This document shows, in pieces, positions 54,000 to 64,000 of a DNA stretch of 64,000 bases; positions within the stretch are counted from its first letter, which is position 1; the number at the start of each line of letters is the position of its first letter. Location: positions 2,557,304 through 2,621,303 of the forward strand of contig NW_006499617.1 in NCBI RefSeq assembly GCF_000471905.2, read 5' to 3'. The stretch comes from Amborella trichopoda (lineage: Eukaryota > Streptophyta > Magnoliopsida > Amborellales > Amborellaceae). Below the pieces are notes generated by a model, which saw only the letters and a program-made list of their open reading frames with translations, ran no database searches and was not told where the DNA came from. Both the position numbers and the translations under genes were made by a program.

Positions 54000-56900
54000 A
54001 AAGAAAACACATTTTAAAAAATGATCAATTATCTTATTGATCTCTGTGTTGCATGCCGCATGAGAAGTCTAGGTGCTCTGGACATGCTCCCTCAGTTTAG
54101 TCACCATTTGAATCTCCTCCTCCATCGCCACAGTTTCAGACTCAATAGTGCGAGTGAGTTCGGATAAACCTGTAACCAAAGAGGCCTCCATAGCTCTCCT
54201 CTGAATCATCTCCGTCTCAAGACCAGTGAATTCCTTCATTCATATTCGCATCTCTTCTCATATTTCGATCATCCTCTTATAGCTGCCTTGCGCCTCCCTC
54301 TTGAGATCCTGTTGATGGCTAGTGATAGTGGCCTTCTTCTCATTGCAGGAGTCTATCTCCTCGTGATGATGCAAGATAAACTCCTCTAAGGAGGCTAACC
54401 TACTAGTCTCCGCCTCATGATGCAGTATTCCAGATCACTAGATATCCAGCTCATTTAGTGTTGCATCAAAATGGGAAAGAACTTCTGGCGCACTCCCAAC
54501 CACAGTGGACACGGCAGCAAATTGCCTAAGCTTGGCCAAAGCTCTGCTCAGCCCATTGAAAGGCAACTCCCTTAAAACCTGAAGGTGTGCACGAAGCATG
54601 CCTGCAATCATACCAGAAACCCCGATAAAAATGGGTCTAGATGATGTCGTTGGGATTGCCACTGCTGAAGAGACTTTAGCTTCAAGGACCGGGCTTGTGG
54701 AAGTGATAGCCATCTGAGCTGCTGGCTCCTCTGAAATGATGGCAAAGTCTAGAGCTTCTTGCATCTAGGACCTAGAGGCCGCCCAAGCCTCAACCTGCCT
54801 AGATTCTTCAACAACAGTCTTGTTTCCTTGACCCTCGCCTATGGGGGCCTCCACTTCTATCTCAACAGGTTTTGAGGAAGCCCGTTCCCCTCTCTTCTGA
54901 CCCTCATGAACTGCCATGTCCGCATTGGCAAGTTTAAAAACTGCCTCCTCCCTTTGACCTTCGCCAATCACCAATTCAGCCCCAGCCATGGTTTCTTCCA
55001 TCTGGCCTACACTCTCAACAGCTAGAACATTGACCACGAAAAGCTCAACTCCTTCACCATTATGATCTATGCTGTCGGGGCTAGCTGCCTTTTGACACTC
55101 ATGGGCTTCATGAACCATGGGCCCTATTTATTGAACCATCATCCCCACCTCAGTCGGGGCACGAAACGCTTGAAGCACAGAGGCCATATCAGCATCAGAT
55201 TCCCTTCCTGGAGTCGTTGCTACAAGGACTTCAATCTCTTCAGTCTCCATTGGAGCCAGCTCTGACTTAGGAACGACCCTTGGACGTAGAGGCACCTCGC
55301 CAAGATCTGGAGTCATTTCTCGGTCAAAAGTAATAAGAATGGGTTCAGAAGGGCCGAAGTCATTTGCTTCAGTCTCTGAAGAAGAAGAAAGCTAATCAGG
55401 AGAGACAAAAGATGGTGGAGGGAGTGCAGAACGTGACATTGAGGGAGTTGCTAAATAATCAGAGGAGGAAGACCTACCTCCTGGTTTCGAGATCACAGGA
55501 CATTTGGCACCCCTACACCTCCGAGTACGCCCACTAACTTGAGCCGGTGCACGAGTGTCGGTAGGGGCGGAGCATTTCCTTTTCTTTCCTACTGCTGGAG
55601 GAGGAACAACCGCTTCAGAACTCCCTCCTTGAGAAGGGCTTTCAGCCAACCTACGAAGCGGACTACTCCCAATCACCGCGTTCAAATCTTGAATGGGATG
55701 CTTCTCATAATCTGGGACCTTTCAGCCCTCACGCCACTCAAAGATAGAACTGAGTTTGTCGAAGATGCTCCCAATTTTCTGTTTCATAGCGAGGAATTGC
55801 GGCGAGGTGTCATTGACCGCTATCTCTTGAGGAATCCATAAAGCTTCCCAATTCGAGGGATATCCCAAAACAAAGACCTCGTTAAGAGCAAGAGGATCCA
55901 CCACTCTCCTCTTCCTAGTCTCCTGTCGCTAATTGTCATTCTCTCCTTTCCAAGGGTGATCCTCATCCCAATATCCCATGCAGGTGATACTCCACCAGTT
56001 TGCATATGCCACGGTCACCTTGACCGTTCGGCTGAAGTGAGGAATCACATATTTTCTTATCTCAGGTATCTCTAGACATGTGACCATGTGGTCCGTATAT
56101 GCTCTGACAGCCAGCACTTGCTGAAATCTCAAGCTCTTCTGTTTTCCCCAAGTTCACCTTTCCCCGAGGCTTTCCAAAAAACACTGACAAGGGGCAGCTC
56201 TGATCAAGAACATGCTGATGAACAAAGTGGTGGGGGAAATACCCTTCTAATCTGGCACTGTGCAGAGTTTGATAAGGTAGAACTTCTCTTATAATGTTCA
56301 GGATGAACATGAGTTCTCTGATAATTGTTGGAGCGTTGTCTAGCTCCTTCCCCAGCTCATCAATAAAAGCACGATCAGTGAAGCCCCCAACTGGAAATGG
56401 GACCCACCGCATATTCAAAGAGTCATTTCCGAGTAAGCCCCGAGCTTCCCTTGGGCTGTGAAAGATAGCCTTTTGGCTAAGAATTCTCATCAAGAAGGGC
56501 CAGAGTTTGTCCCTTGTGCCTTGGCTCCTCACATAAGTGGCAGGGAAATAACCCCTAGCCACCCATTTACGTAATGGATAGGGAATGGAGTTTTAAATCC
56601 CCAAGAAAGGCCTCTCCTCCAATGCCAATCCCTCCCTGCTTACCTTTGTAAACCTTTCCACGGGAGATGGCCCCCAATCCATGATAAATGTTGCACAAAA
56701 CAGGTTGAGCAAGGGCATACTCACTCCCTCTGGCCATGTCACAAGATACATTGATGATACCTGAATGATTGTCATCCGTCCCTCCTGGGAGCAAGAACTT
56801 GCATAAGAATAAGACCAGATACGTAGCCAAGAAGACGCTGTCATCGCCGGTGTAGATTGATAGGCGAGTGGCATCCCCTTTACAGCTGCCTTCAATTTTC

Positions 56901-57831
56901 CCCTTGGAGTACCTCGACCCCCTTCAGGGTAGTCCCCACAAAATAATTTCACCCATTCAGTGAAGGTTACCCGACCATTGCTAGATTAGACATGGAGCAA
57001 TTGGTAAACCTCAAAAGTATTTTGAAGACTGGTTGGCGAATCTTCTTCCCCCAAGTTAGCACCACCAAAGATGACGGAGTTCTAGGGTACGAACGCGTCA
57101 TACATGGCCCCAATCAATGGAAGGCCCCCAATGAAGTGAAAATCTAACAAGGAGATTTTTTATTCCCCATGCCCAAGAAGCCAGGTATTGCTAACGTGGC
57201 TCCATGTCTCTTGTAGTACCTTTATTGTATTGGAACATCGATCATAGTAGCTACCTGAGCATTGAACCGCTGCTAGTAGAGAAGCACATTCAAGAATGCT
57301 GCCATGTGACGCCAACTCCCTGATAGTCCAAGAAGAGTATCCCTTCAAATATTGGTGCTCCCCCTGTATACAAAGGTCTTTTTCAGACCAAATTTGTCCC
57401 TTTGTCTTCACCATTCACTTTCCTAGGGTGGGTAAGTTCTCGCTAGAAGCTATCTTCCTATGCATACAATGAAGGAGCACCACCCCTTCTTTGATACTGA
57501 CATTGTCGTCATCGCCCTTGTGGACTTCGAAATGAGCTGGGTCAGTAATAAAAGGGACCCTGAGATGCCACTTTGGTTCACATACTGACCTTGTCAACCA
57601 ATTGGGCTCCCCCCTTAATAAAGCCTTGCCCATAAAGTTATCAGTACCAACCTCTCCTCCTCTTTGAAGGTTCTTTACATCAGGAATTTGGTAAGAAGAT
57701 TCAACCATTATAAAAGGGGTCAATGATTCACTCTCAAATCGAAATTGATAAGCACTGGCTATGTCTTCAGTGGCTGAGTACCGGCTGTAACGGTAGAAAC
57801 CTAGCACCGACTGAGTTTCCAAAAGGTGCAC
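54000..57831 (-). pseudogene. Antisense plant-mobile-domain ORF, element D
   Basis: Reverse-strand ORF starting at an ATG at 57831, only 33 bp from the LTR at 57864. In order: 57831-57415 (QFRFESESLTPFIM, NFMGKALLRGEPNWL, CEPKWHLRVPF, VVLLHCMHRKIASSENL); 57414-57160 (GEHQYLKGYSSWT, LQETWSHVSNTWLLGHGE); GRVTFTEWVKLF near 56960; 56562-56062 (GYFPATYVRSQGTRDKLWPF, GGFTDRAFIDELG, EGYFPHHFVHQHVLDQ); 56132-55929 (WWSITCMGYWDEDHPW); 55685-55392 with GKKRK, a possible nuclear localisation signal; 55118-54438, acidic; and a coiled-coil end to about 54000. It is the homologue of 24600-28360 and of plant-mobile-domain proteins. Broken by several frameshifts and stops, although the 166-codon piece at 56062-56562 is clean. 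Confidence 0.78.
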
Positions 57832-59116
57832 CAGTTGTGCTTATGAGGGCTTATCATCGGCTGTGATTTTTTGAACGTATTTTTCAAGACCTTGGTCCCT
57901 GATAGGGAGTAGGTCAATAAAGCCTATGAAACAGTAGAAATTTTGGACAGTCTCAGAATTGGCCCAAAATTGGTCAAGATATCCATTACCACTTCAAACG
58001 ACCACCTGCCAAGTTTCATCGTGATCATTCATGTATAAGGCAGCGAACACAAAGAAATAATTTTAGCGAAATTGGTCTCTAGCACCCTGAAATAGACCCT
58101 GTAACTAGAGCCATATTTTATGGTGGGTCAATAGCTATGGGACTACCTTCATTATATTCAAAACGGTTGAAAACCCCTATGGGTCAAGTTTTGACTTAAT
58201 CGGGTACTCCAAGACAAAGTTATTGGTAAAATATCGAAAAGGGATAGGCCACATACAATTCCCATGTGGTCTTATTGCATCCAAATAACCTTAAAGGTGG
58301 TTGTCTTTACAGTCACAGGCAGTCACTTTCGAGGCCTATAACTCACTCGTTCCAAGTAGGATCGTTCTAAGACAAGCAATTCGATATATCGTACGCCCCG
58401 TAACGACGCCCGAGCAGAGAAAAAAACTAAATGAAAGTCGTTGATCTGTGAAGGAAGTTGCAGAAAATTCAGCAGCAGCATGCCTCGTTTGAGCAGCCAG
58501 ATCACGACACTCACATACCCGATCGGCACGAAACCAATTGCATTATGTGCATGAGGTCTGAGGCTATCTTTGGTCAGAACTTCACGTACGATGAACAGTT
58601 CGATTTCACACACGAAGTCATCAAAGTTGATGTAAATTCCAGCTGCCGGATTTCAATATTTCGGTCAAAAACTCAAGATGACAAAATCTTCATCTGAAAA
58701 TGAAATCAAGCTTCATTTTTTGCAACGTGATCGTGACGGCATGCTCAGTAGGATTCAATGAAGAAATCACGAAGAAACATTAAGAAATGAGCACACAGTT
58801 TATCCGAAGTTTTCAAGATTCATACAAAATTCAAGTCTCATGATCATGGCTCAAAAACATGATTCATGGATTATTGGTATAAAAAAGCGATACTCTTTCT
58901 ATCAAACAAACATCAGAATAACCCTAGGTCAGCAACAGAAGATCACGCAAGTTCTCAGACAACAACAGGGACTGTTCTAAAATTCCACACATTGTTAGGC
59001 ACGGGCAAAACGGTCCTTTTGCACCCATTTTTAGAATTTCTTTAAATTCAATTAATTTGTAATTATCTTCAATTTTAGCTAGTTTTTTGGCATACACCCA
59101 TGTTTTAGCCCAATTC

Positions 59117-59124
59117 TATATAAA
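59117..59124 (+). promoter_or_regulatory. TATA box of LTR-5
   Basis: TATATAAA, 18 bp after the CACCCATGTTTTAGCC phrase. Confidence 0.75.
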
Positions 59125-59172
59125 CATGCAAAGCTAAATTGTAAAGACCTTCGGTTCATTTCTCATTAATTC

Positions 59173-59178
59173 AATAAA
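59173..59178 (+). terminator. Poly(A) signal of LTR-5
   Basis: AATAAA in the context AATTCAATAAAATTTTC, 50-60 bp after TATA. Same arrangement as LTR-1. Confidence 0.65.
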
Positions 59179-59394
59179 ATTTTCATTCTTGCTGAAGTTC
59201 TTGGGTACGTATTAGAGGGAGAGAGAGGAGAGAGAAGAAAAGGTTGATACCCTTCAAGCAGGTAACTGTCTCTCTCCTCCCTTCTTTCTCTTTTCTATCT
59301 CTTTCTCTCTCCTCCCCTCTGTCTCATCTCCTCCCTTGTTTCTCATTTCTATCTTTATCTCTCTTCTTCTCATCTCTATCTCCTTCTCTTCTTT

Positions 59395-60330
59395 TGAAGC
59401 CAGTCGGCGAAGCTTAGCACTAACTGGATTTCTATCTCCTTCTCTTTTGAAGCCAGTTGGTAAAGCCTAGCACCAGTTGGATTTCTCTCTCTCCTTTTCT
59501 TCTGTTGCAATCGGTGAAGCCTAACACCAGCTCAATTTTCCTCTCTCCTTCTCTTTTGTTGCAGTTGGCGAAGCCTAGCTTCTGCTGGATTTCTCTCTCT
59601 CCTTCTCTTCTGAAGTCAGTCGTTGAAGCCTAGCACCGGTTAAATTTCTCTCTCTCCTTCTCTTTTGAAGCCAGTAGGTGAAGCCTAGCGTCGGATGTAT
59701 CTCTCTCTCCTTCTCTTATGTTGCAGTCAATGAAGCTTAGCACCGACATGATTTCTCTCTCTCCTCTTTTAAAGCCAGTCGGTGAATCCTAGCACTAATT
59801 GGATTTCTCTCTCTCCTTCTGTTGCACTCGATGAAGCCTAGCACCGTTGGATAACTCTCTCTCCTTCGTTTCTTTTACAATCGGTTAAGCCTAACGTCGG
59901 ATGGATTTATCTCTCTCCTTTTCGATCACAGTAGGTGAAGCCTAACGTCTGCTCGATCTCTCTCACTTGCTTCTCTTCCATCACCATCGTCGAAGCCTAG
60001 CTCCAACTACTTTTTCTCTCTCTTCTTCTGACATAGTCGGTAAAGCCTAGTGCCAACTGCATTTTCTCTCTCTTCTTCTGACACAGTCGGTGAAGCCTAG
60101 TACCGACGGTGTTTTCTCTCTCTTCTTCTGACACAGTCAATGAAGCCTAGTGCCGACTATGTTTTCTCTTAGTTCTTCAGGCACAATCGGTGAAGCCTAA
60201 CGTCGACTGCATCTTCTCTCTCCTCTTCTCTATATAACATAATCGGTGAAGCCTAGCACCGACTGTGTTTTCTCTCTCTTCCTTCTAACACAGCCAGCAA
60301 TGCCTAATGCCGACAGCATCTTCCTTCCCT
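59395..60330 (+). repeat. 48-56-bp U5 minisatellite of LTR-5, about 18 copies
   Basis: Each unit is AGCCAGTCGGTG, AAGCCTAG, CACCGACTGG and a CTCTCTCTCCTTCTCTTCTG tract. The arms are reverse complements in consensus. Single units keep 5-9 pairs, often with G-T pairs, for example CCAGTTGGT/ACCAGTTGG near 59450-59480 and TCGGTG/CACCGA near 60243-60262. The AAGCCTA(G/A) loop is the most constant part. Confidence 0.92.
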
Positions 60331-60782
60331 CTCTCTCTTTTATTCTCCTACCTTTCATACTCTTCTCTTCCTTTCTTCTCCCTCCCTCCATCTATTCCCT
60401 TCTTCTCTTACTTCATTTCTTATTCTTTCCTCATAACCATCATTCTATTACTCATTCATTCTACTAAGAGGGATTGAGGTTAGCCTCTCATGGTAGTCCT
60501 GTCGTTTAGCCAAAAAGTTGTTGTGCCAAGATTACTTGCCCCGCTGTATTGTGACGACAGCCTAACCATCGTGCCTAGCTAGTTGGTATTAGTAATAATG
60601 TATAGTAGTAATCTTGTGAGCCAGTCTTAGTTACTGAGCCCGTTTTACTACCACGTCAGGCCAATTATTCATCAGTTTTGTCACCGCTCTGATCCTCTCG
60701 CTCAGTAGAGTTCTTCTCTCCACCATCTTTCTTCTCATATTTTTCTTTTTAAACGCGCATTTTTGTGTACGTTCATCAAAGA

Positions 60783-60843
60783 GGAAAAGGGTGAGGCCTG
60801 ACACACCTGTCTTATAACCTTTGTCATATGTGTGTGATTTCAG
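60783..60843 (+). promoter_or_regulatory. U5 hairpin and 3'-splice-site-like CAG, LTR-5
   Basis: AAGGGTGAGGCCTGACACACCT can fold through GGTG/CACC around a short loop. TGTGTGTGATTTCAG then ends at 60843. The downstream donor-like site is decayed (GATAAAGT near 60945). Confidence 0.45.
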
Positions 60844-61126
60844 AAACCAAGAAGAATACAAGCTAAGGGAGGCGATTCCAAACCAGTTTCATTACTGGGG
60901 GGCTTTCTTCGCGAACTAAGAGGGCGCCCAAACGAGCCAGCTTGATAAAGTCCCTAACCCACCTTAAATTGCTCTCTCACTGGTTGGTAACACCTTCTCC
61001 TATTCTCGAATTAAGTTCTTGAGAGAGCGATCTCAAAAACATCCCGGGTCTTCCCTCAAAACCGGAGACGCATGCCACTCGATCCCCAAAAGGACTTGGG
61101 CGGCGAGATCGAAACACTTAACTTGC

Positions 61127-61146
61127 TTGGCGACTCCCCTAGGGGC
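61127..61146 (+). promoter_or_regulatory. Primer binding site of element E
   Basis: TTGGCGACTCCCCTAGGGGC, one base different from the site of element D. Confidence 0.85.
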
Positions 61147-61229
61147 TTAATACCCCTTAGTCGGATCATTCTTGTTTGGCTGGTTTCTTCTTTTATTATC
61201 TGCATTCATTATCTTTTCACATTTAATTT

Positions 61230-61856
61230 ATGGCTTGTGGGTTCTGTAACCCATTTATCTGGATCGGGGATTTTCTTATCCACGTATTCGAGAGTGTTCC
61301 TTGGGAACAAGTTCCTTCGACTTTGTTCCCAACCATCCTCTTAAGCAAAGACCCCTTGTCTAGCTCACAGGTCTTAACCTGGACTGGTGTGAGGCGGGAC
61401 TTAAAGGTCCCTCACTCCCCATTTCCTCGCTCTGGTGGAAATCTCACCAAGGTGTTGTGCATCGACAACACTTCTATTGCCTTACATAGCATGCACCCAG
61501 CCACCGGGAAGTCACTTGCCAATCGTGTTCCTGAGGTATGTCGGAAGGCTATCCAGTCCCTTTCTACAAAAGGAAAAGAAGCTGCCATTGCTTTTGTGGG
61601 TCGCCATAGGGCTACCCCCCACATTTTTGCACCATTGGTGTCTATCCCTAGAGGCTCAACACATCGAGGCAGAAACCCCACGGTATCCACCCCTCACACA
61701 CACCACAAAGCTCGTGAGTTACCCACTCGAGTCACACCTCGGGGCAACCCTTGTGTTACCTCGAGTCTGCCTTTCAGGGCTAGGTTTTGTGCATGGTACT
61801 CATATGTATCCCACCGCTCGGGCAGCGCCATTGTTATGCCAACCCGAGTACACTAG
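61230..61856 (+). CDS. ORF1-like frame, element E (208 residues)
   Basis: Open frame about 105 bp after the LTR end. It begins MACGFCNPFIWIGDFLIHVF and contains SSQVLTWTGVRRDLKVPHSP, LHSMHPATGKSLANRVPEV, KGKEAAIAFVGRHRATPH and TRVTPRGNPCVTSS. Conservation of these blocks in the same frame with F, and partly with D, argues that it is a remnant of a translated ORF1 rather than chance. It is basic, with no recognised domain. The 5' part is hydrophobic (residues about 1-25) but is not a convincing signal peptide. In Ogre-type elements an ORF of unknown function stands here. It is probably truncated: similar text continues in other frames to about 62100. Confidence 0.5.
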   Translation: MACGFCNPFIWIGDFLIHVFESVPWEQVPSTLFPTILLSKDPLSSSQVLTWTGVRRDLKVPHSPFPRSGGNLTKVLCIDNTSIALHSMHPATGKSLANRVPEVCRKAIQSLSTKGKEAAIAFVGRHRATPHIFAPLVSIPRGSTHRGRNPTVSTPHTHHKARELPTRVTPRGNPCVTSSLPFRARFCAWYSYVSHRSGSAIVMPTRVH

Positions 61857-62682
61857 AGACGACCCCCGCGTCCTCCTACTCTACACATACAAGCACACCC
61901 TGTAAGGGGCAGGCCTACACATGTTCTCTTCTAAACACTTGCACGTAGTCCTTGGCCTCTTAAGGCCATATCACTTGCACGAGCCTGGGCTGACCCCCAG
62001 GTCGCCCATAATCCTTCTTCAAGGGGCACACACGCTCGCCATCACAGACGTCCCCTCGCCCTAGACTCGTGCCTTCGCATGACTCTATCCTACTCTGGCC
62101 CACTCCTCCTTCATCGAGCAAGCACATTCAGCCATAGCACTCGTAAGTTTTCCCCAAGAGTACCATCCTTAACCAGCCTTGTCACTTTGGTTGTGTTTTT
62201 CGAGATCACAACAGAGCTCAAGGCATTGACTCCAGTTCCTTCATCCATTGTCACACCAGATGGAGACAGCTCTATCCCATACAAGAAGAGCTAACCTAGA
62301 CCGTAGTTTTTGAGTGAGGTCCATCAAAACTTCAAGGCTAAATGCGATAGAGGTCTTGAAATTTTGACTAGGGAGGCAGTCAAAACAACCAGTTCTGACG
62401 ACCCTCTTTACTTGATTTCCTTCTGCCCCTTTCAGACGATGAAACCTGAAGAAAAGCTCATGAGCCTTCTTTTGTGGTTACCGTCGTAGAAGAACACCTA
62501 GCCACTAGTAGCCACTGTCCCAAGACCATCAAGAGCAGGTCCAAATGCTATCAGCATATAAGAGTCAAGTTCAGTCAGGGCATGCTGGCCCCCAATTGAC
62601 TGACCTACCATGTACGACCTGTCAAGTTCGCCAGCCCTCAGTTGCCATTAACATTGACCTCCACAGAGAAACGATCAGCGTA
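61857..62682 (+). other. Leader between ORF1 and gag, element E
   Basis: Degenerate continuation of ORF1 (to about 62100), then the phrase CACTCGTAAGTTTTCCCCAA (62138-62157, matching F at 45334 and inverted D at 50905) and a stretch up to the gag ATG. No intact frame. Confidence 0.4.
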
Positions 62683-64000
62683 ATGGTTGTAAGCGAGCCC
62701 GATGATGCGTAGGAAGAGCGCATGAACAAGTTTGAAGATATGGTGCACGCGATGATCGAAAGGATTGATCATATCGACGCCCCAGGTCAGTTGGCTAACC
62801 ATGAGGTCAATTCCCATCTCTCTGATGGTGCACCTCTACGGAATCCCCCTCCTACCTCACAGGACAATCCTATTCCTCATCCCGTCTCTCAGACAGACAT
62901 CGACGCTATGGTCATCCATAACCTAAAGAACAGACAAATCCTGGTAATACAGGGTGCAACGCCTTATCAATGACCATACCCCTCGTATATTGATCAGGTC
63001 CCGTTTCCCTCAGATTATAAGAAAGGGAAGTTTCCCTTATTCAACAAAATCATGTCACCAAATCAGCATATTGGCCACTTTCAGGTAGCATGTTAAGAAA
63101 CAGCGGCAGACAGGAAACTTCTTCTATGACGATTCGTTGAGACCCTCGATGGCCCAGCATTTCTATGATATGCCCGACTTCCTCCATACTCTGTGCATAC
63201 ATGGGAGGAGATGGAGAAGTTGTTTTATCAATGCTTCTATGAGGTCGAGAGAGAGGTTCAAACCATCAAACTTCTCACCCTGACTCAATACCCCGATGAG
63301 CCCGGGCATCAGTTCATATCAAGATGGAGAAATTTGGCTTTCCGTCATCCTGATCCTATGCCTGAGAAGGAAGCAGTCCAAACTTGCATGCCGAGCATGC
63401 AACCCGAGAATTCTCTACATGTCGAGGCCTCCAATCCGACCTCCATGTCAGAGTTGATCTCTAAATCAGTTCGTATAGAAAGTTTATCAAGCCACCATGG
63501 TGGGACACGACAACCATCTACAAGCTCAGCAAACAACCGAGGCAACGGTAGCTCTCGGAATAACACATGGGGGAGCTAATAGAAAGGGATAATCAGTGCA
63601 GTCGTCATGGTCACTGATTCAAAGAAGGCTCCCTCCCAAACTTTGGACCTCTCTAAAGGGGTAAGCACAGCAGAGGTAAGACCCCAGGCTGGCAAGCAAC
63701 AACAGTTGTACAATCGAGTACCCACACCAGCCAACCTTGATCGGGGTTATTATTTCACCAAGCATAGGAACAAGGCTTATCCCGTCGAGAAGGAATGGGT
63801 CCTTGCGTTGTTCCGATTATTATTGTAACAGAATATGATCCAGCTTCTAAAAACCAAGTCCCCCGAGGAACCTGGCCTTGACACTCAGGAGAATTATTGT
63901 GCCTACAATCGAAGGATCAATCATCCCATAGATGACTGCAACAAACTAAAAGATATTATCGAGGCCCTGATTCAGAAGGGTCAGATAAAGCTTGAAGACT
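62683..64000 (+). pseudogene. gag: Tat/Ogre-type gag of element E (partial, cut by window end)
   Basis: One frame from the ATG at 62683 to the window end, interrupted only by stop codons (after 22707, in the sense of TAG near 62710, then TGA at 62971, TAA near 63094, two TGA by 63175, TAA at 63577 and 63826), with no frameshift seen. Blocks: MNKFEDMVHAMIERIDHID (coiled coil), DIDAMVIHNLKN, SYIDQVPFPSDYKKGKFPLF, ETLDGPAF, TWEEMEKLFYQCFYEVERE, PDEPGHQFISRWRNLAF, KEAVQTCMPSMQPENSLHVE, SELISKSVRIESL, HRNKAYPVEKEWVLALFRLL, and a zinc-knuckle-like CAYNRRINHPIDDC then LKDIIEALIQKGQ. This is the capsid and nucleocapsid of a Tat-lineage gypsy element. Most stops are explained by C-to-T or G-to-A change, typical of methylated DNA. 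Confidence 0.85.

Larger units (their letters stand above)
57864..61124 (+). mobile_element. LTR-5: shared LTR between D and E, 3261 bp
   Basis: Starts TGATTTTTTGAACGTATTTT and ends before the primer site at 61127 (terminal CA decayed). Complete order: U3 with ACTATGGGA near 58100; TATA at 59117; AATAAA at 59173; GGGAGAGAGAGGAGAGAGAA at 59217; U5 minisatellite 59395-60330; hairpin about 60783-60813; CAG at 60841. It serves as 3' LTR of D and 5' LTR of E. No credible gene inside. Confidence 0.88.

Overview
The window is repeat DNA from a plant nuclear genome, almost certainly an angiosperm with large retrotransposons. I find no ordinary host gene, rRNA, tRNA or CRISPR array. Nearly every base outside the N gap and about 1.8 kb of unassigned sequence belongs to old, degenerate Ty3/gypsy LTR retrotransposons. 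The plant assignment rests on the Tat/Ogre-type primer binding site (TTGGCGACTCC..T.GGGAC), Tat-type gag and protease motifs (LGRPWLHDQGVV, TLHQCF), and a plant mobile domain (PMD) ORF. The species cannot be named from sequence alone.

Layout. 1-3987: a giant LTR with a chimeric 3' end. 3988-4843: a deleted internal region (B). 4844-21496: the 5' LTR of element A, split by a second, unrelated retrotransposon (C, 6044-16487, CGCTT/TGCTT target site duplication). 21497-29365: internal region of A (gag C-terminal remnant, protease, antisense PMD ORF). 29366-35811: 3' LTR of A, about 6.4 kb. 35922-36680: N gap. 36681-37939: unassigned. About 37940-44324: two more related LTRs with extreme pyrimidine tracts. 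44325-45995: deleted internal region F with an ORF1-like frame. 45996-47969: LTR. 47970-57863: internal region D (leader/ORF1, an inverted gag, protease, antisense PMD ORF). 57864-61124: LTR. 61125-64000: element E (ORF1-like leader, then gag, cut by the window end).

The Tat/Ogre-like elements form chains in which neighbouring internal regions share an LTR (LTR-B-LTR-A-LTR and LTR-F-LTR-D-LTR-E). No reverse transcriptase, RNase H or integrase is recognisable anywhere in about 63 kb of readable sequence. A and D go straight from protease to an antisense ORF of about 3.8 kb with a PMD, a Ser/Glu-rich linker and a coiled coil, and then to the 3' LTR. Element C carries only gag plus a 46-bp satellite. 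These are therefore non-autonomous families that would have depended on pol supplied in trans.

The most unusual feature is the anatomy of the long U5 regions. Most carry a minisatellite whose monomer is a short dyad (a potential RNA hairpin) followed by a pyrimidine tract, although monomer sequence differs between subfamilies. Downstream, several LTRs keep a hairpin with compensatory changes and, a little further on, a 3'-splice-site-like CAG and a GTAAGT about 93-106 nt apart. All coding regions carry stops and frameshifts, and mates of LTR pairs differ by roughly one base in five or six by eye, so the elements look old and inactive.
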